Below, piece after piece: positions 60,981 through 64,000 of a DNA stretch of 64,000 bases. The translations under genes and the position numbers were made by a program. How positions within the stretch are numbered: position 1 is the first letter of the stretch; each line of letters begins with the position of its first letter. The notes beneath the pieces are model-generated. The model ran no database searches. It saw nothing but the letters and a program-made list of their open reading frames with translations, and was not told the origin of the DNA. This stretch comes from Anarhynchus alexandrinus. Its lineage: Eukaryota > Chordata > Aves > Charadriiformes > Charadriidae. Location of the stretch: assembly GCA_008711295.1 (NCBI GenBank), contig VUYV01000062.1, positions 2,642,130 through 2,706,129 on the forward strand. Reading direction: 5' to 3'.

Positions 60981-62234
60981 GCACTTCAAGAAATTTTAAA
61001 AACAATGAAAAGTAATGGTTTCACAAATATTTTTGGCTGCACAAATGAGCAATGAAAGACTCTGAAAGGCAAAATGTATTTGATTTTTTTATGACAACAA
61101 GGTTTTTTTCTAAAAAAAAAATTAGAGTTACATTGTAAAAGCAGGACATAATAAAGAAAAAAGCAATTCTTAGTAGGGAACTATAGTGTCTTGTGATTTG
61201 ACCAGATGTCTAAACAGTTATCCTCCTTTCTATACAAGACCTGCAATTGTCAGAAACCAACAGTTCTATCTCCTCCTCTGCCCACTTTCTTCAATTATAA
61301 GTTATAGGGTGAATATTCATACAGGTGATTCACTTTTAGAAATAACTTGTCTGTAGTATTGAAGTTATTCTACGCTCTATTCTTCAGTGATTGTGTCTAC
61401 TCTGCAATTGCTAGTAGCCTAACAAGATCTAGGTAGCATATTTAAAGTCCATTTTGCTCAAATATTCATTCATACATTTGAATTATGTCAGCATATATAG
61501 AAAGCAGATGCGAGCATGCCACTCAGAAACTGAGTTCTTGAAGAAGAAATAGAAGGTATATATCAATCCGTGATGGCAAGAAAAGGGAAGGCAAACCATG
61601 TTACTACTTGATTATTCTCAGGGCTTGACTGACAATAACCTTGACTGGCTTATCCTTTGTCTAAATAGCTTAGAAGAAAAGAATTATAAAAAAATCTGAG
61701 ATGTGCATATGCCTGTGGTATACGACAGAATACAATACAGATATTTAGTACTCATCACTATTCACCTTTGTCTTACATAGTGAGCGCATGTGAAGTCACA
61801 GTAGGAAATGCCAAAGTCAGTGTTGCATTATTCCCCAATTGCAACACCTTCAACAATTGACCCCAAAAGAATAAAGCTGCCCAGCATTTGAATGTGCAAA
61901 GAGATCCTGACAGCTCAAGCAACAGACATTTTATTCACGCAATATCTAATCACGTGAAGGTAGCCAGCGCGAGTTTCATTGCTCAGTGTTCCCTACTGAG
62001 CAGCAGAACTGCAAGCTAACTTTTTAATTGTCTTTCTAACCTGTTCAGATTTTTTGTTAGTTTTCACTCAGACATGGAGAATAAATAGTTATAATATGCT
62101 TAAATAAGTTTGCTAAATGATTGTGTTTTGACATTGTGAAAAATCCCTTGTTTGCCCTCAACCTTGTCTCTTCTGTTGTGTCTCCTCTAAATAATATCGC
62201 TTTCATTTACTAATTTTTTTCATTAACTACTTAC
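60981..62234. other. Non-coding stretch, no feature seen
   Basis: AT-rich DNA with short A runs near 61112. No repeat family, RNA gene or exon is recognised. Confidence 0.5.
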
Positions 62235-62309
62235 TTGCTCAGTAGCTTCGGAAAGGTGTTACTGTATTTCTCCAAAACTTGGCCCTGCTTTCCTATTACA
62301 TCTCTACTG
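62235..62309 (-). other. Weak candidate internal exon, minus strand
   Basis: On the minus strand an acceptor-like CTGCTTATCAG precedes a 75-base block that ends in a GTAAGT donor. One frame is open throughout, begins and ends in phase 2 and reads SRDVIGKQGQVLEKYSNTF then PKLLS. The short length makes chance quite likely. Its end phase does not directly join the other minus-strand candidates without further exons. Confidence 0.2.
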
Positions 62310-63658
62310 CTGATAAGCAGTATATTGTAGCTAGAATTCTTTAATCCAGCTAGACCTGAATTGATATGAGTGTGTTTTCTTAATAGAAATAGCTGGAAGG
62401 AAAATAGCTGGAAGCTTTCTTTTGCCATGTACATGTACTTCACATGCATTTGCCTTGGATCTCTCAAAGTCACCCTATATGCATCTTTCTCTTCCTAGGA
62501 GAACTTCATGTCTTCAATCACTTGATATATTAATGCTCCTACCTTCCTAGCACTTTGCCATTGGCATTATGATAGAGAGTGATTCTGTTTCCCACAGCAC
62601 AGAACTTTGCCCATGGCTGAATACTTTTATTTTTGTCCTTCATATCATTTCTACAGCATGTACGCTGGGTATGATGGATGCCTTCTTGGTCACTTTGCTT
62701 CCTGAGTGCCTTTTAGCTTGCATCTGTGCTCAAAACTAATGGTTGTTATTATTTTGGTCTTTTCTTCTGGATAGTTCTGCTGCTCTTCCTTTTTAGAAGA
62801 GGACCTCAAGGATTTAGAAGGTGATCTCAAGGATTGCTTTTATCAAGCTCTCAAGAATTGAGTCACATCCACCTACTAGAATCCATTAGGCATTCTTTAA
62901 GGGTTTTCAAGTTATAGCCGGATATCAGCATTTTAGTTACCTAGAATAGGTATTTTTGTCTCATTATTTGCTTTGAGGGGAAAAAAGAACCCTGTCTCTG
63001 TGGAGTTTTTGTAAGTTTATTTGCATAAAATCATTGTACTTATCCACTTCCTTTGTCATCTGTTCTGGCCATTATTCTTCACAGTAGTGTTCACTGTGTC
63101 CTTGCCTCTTTCCACTAATGAGAAAATGAAAAAGACAATGAAGGAAAAGGGTTTGGGGAGGGGTTTTGTTATTATTGGTTTTGTGTTTGTTGTTTGGTTG
63201 GGGTTTTTTTACACTAAGTATCAATTTATATAGAATTCTGCTCCTTTTACACATATAAAATATGTTGTAGCCAGCATTCAGTCCAACTCTGCCCAGGCTG
63301 TTACGCTTTATTCTTGAGAATCTGATTAGACTGGCCATTTCGACTATATTTTTTATTTTCTGCTGAAACAACAGAAGAATAAAGGTTTCTAAAACTAACT
63401 GATGCTTTAAGAAAACCCTCACAAAGATCTTGAACCTCCAGCTAGTGTTTGTGCCACTTGCAGAAAGATAATGCTGGGTATTTCTTCCAAACTCACCTAC
63501 TTTGTCAATTCAGCTCCTCCCTGCAAATTCTATCATGGCTGTGTTAATGAAAGTAGAAAAGGAAAGTAAAGGAAGGCAGAATTAAGAAACTTGTAATGCA
63601 AATATTCCCCATAAGCAGTCTAGATAGTCATACAAATACATAGGTCATGTTTGTTTGA
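62310..63658. other. Non-coding stretch with G/T-rich patch
   Basis: A G/T-rich low-complexity patch at 63149-63206 contains several G4 runs separated by T-rich spacers; the spacers are mostly too long for a canonical quadruplex. On the minus strand near 63498-63540 a very strong acceptor and a GTGAGT donor outline a block with stops in all frames, a clear decoy exon. Confidence 0.5.
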
Positions 63659-63674
63659 TTTTTTTTTTTTTTTT
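63659..63674. repeat. T16 homopolymer
   Basis: Sixteen T residues in a row. On the minus strand this is an A tract, but no preceding polyadenylation signal or retroposed gene is seen on that strand. Confidence 0.9.
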
Positions 63675-63786
63675 AAATCTACAGATGTGAAGTCATGTTT
63701 CAAATATAAAGACAACTGAAAGAGGCAAATCCAAAGAGTGGCTAGGTTCCAGGTCTGTTTGTGATGCACCAAGCCTTTTTGTTACT

Positions 63787-63836
63787 TTTTATTGATTTGT
63801 TAATTATTTTTTAATTAATTTTTATTAATTTTATAT
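63787..63836. repeat. AT-rich low-complexity patch
   Basis: The patch consists almost only of TTAATT, TTTTTA and TTAATTTTTA words. It is simple AT-rich sequence near the window end; the remaining bases to 64000 hold nothing recognisable. Confidence 0.75.
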
Positions 63837-64000
63837 GAAGTATTCTAGATCTTCAGGTATTTATATGACATTTACAGGAGTTGTGTGACTTGCATGCTGA
63901 GACTATTTTTGAAACAGCATATTCTGTTTTAAAATATAGGGACATTGCTAAAAACTGTAATCTTTTTTCCAAGTTTATTAGATGATTAAAAGCAGCACCT

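Noticed and set aside
63498..63540. Minus-strand block with a superb acceptor and GTGAGT donor.
   Set aside because: All three frames contain stops within 42 bases, so it is a decoy exon; it shows how often strong splice sites occur by chance here.
1..64000. Search for CRISPR arrays, tRNA or rRNA genes, bacterial operons, and known microRNA hairpins.
   Set aside because: No regular spaced repeats, no tRNA A/B box pair and no familiar mature microRNA sequence were seen; the window is eukaryotic and gene-poor.

Overview
This window looks like a gene-poor, AT-rich stretch of a vertebrate nuclear genome, almost certainly a bird. The clearest clue is a CR1 LINE at 10817-11938 with an avian-type 3' end: a 'cctttccaacct' core and a terminal ATTCTATGATT. 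Degraded amniote repeats support this: two old CR1 copies (36935-37290 plus, 59655-59965 minus), a MIR-type SINE at 14297-14475, and several short palindromic repeats. Nothing bacterial, plasmid or phage-like is present. Most of the window reads as intronic or intergenic DNA.

Layout. 1-1850: AT-rich, no gene. 1850-3700: the only strongly CpG-rich zone, a plausible promoter, ending in a splice-donor-like site at 3666; a well-formed but non-coding exon-like block follows at 5780-5869. 7.5-7.75 kb: two old palindromic repeats. 10.8-11.9 kb: the CR1 insertion, the only long open reading frame (345 codons, C-terminal part of reverse transcriptase). 14-22.5 kb: MIR fragment, more palindromic repeats, a small duplication. 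25-27.4 kb: two short minus-strand blocks that look like coding exons (25134-25250 and 27181-27320), then a minus-strand G-quadruplex motif. 30-37 kb: a CpG-bearing open segment, repeat fragments, an A-tail-like site and an old CR1. 38-58.7 kb: several stretches that look like conserved non-coding DNA (40.3-40.9, 42.9-43.5, 47.5-48.0, 53.6-54.0, 57.6-58.66 kb), plus perfect hairpins at 39.1 and 50.77 kb. 59.6-64 kb: old minus-strand CR1, two weak exon candidates, then AT- and T-rich simple sequence.

No complete host protein-coding gene can be assembled. The exon candidates rest on splice-site shape, open frame and local CpG retention; I recognise none of the peptides. The most likely overall picture is a long intron or gene desert rich in regulatory DNA, possibly with exons of a minus-strand gene around 25-27 kb and a CpG-island transcript starting near 3.6 kb. 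I found no convincing new biological system.
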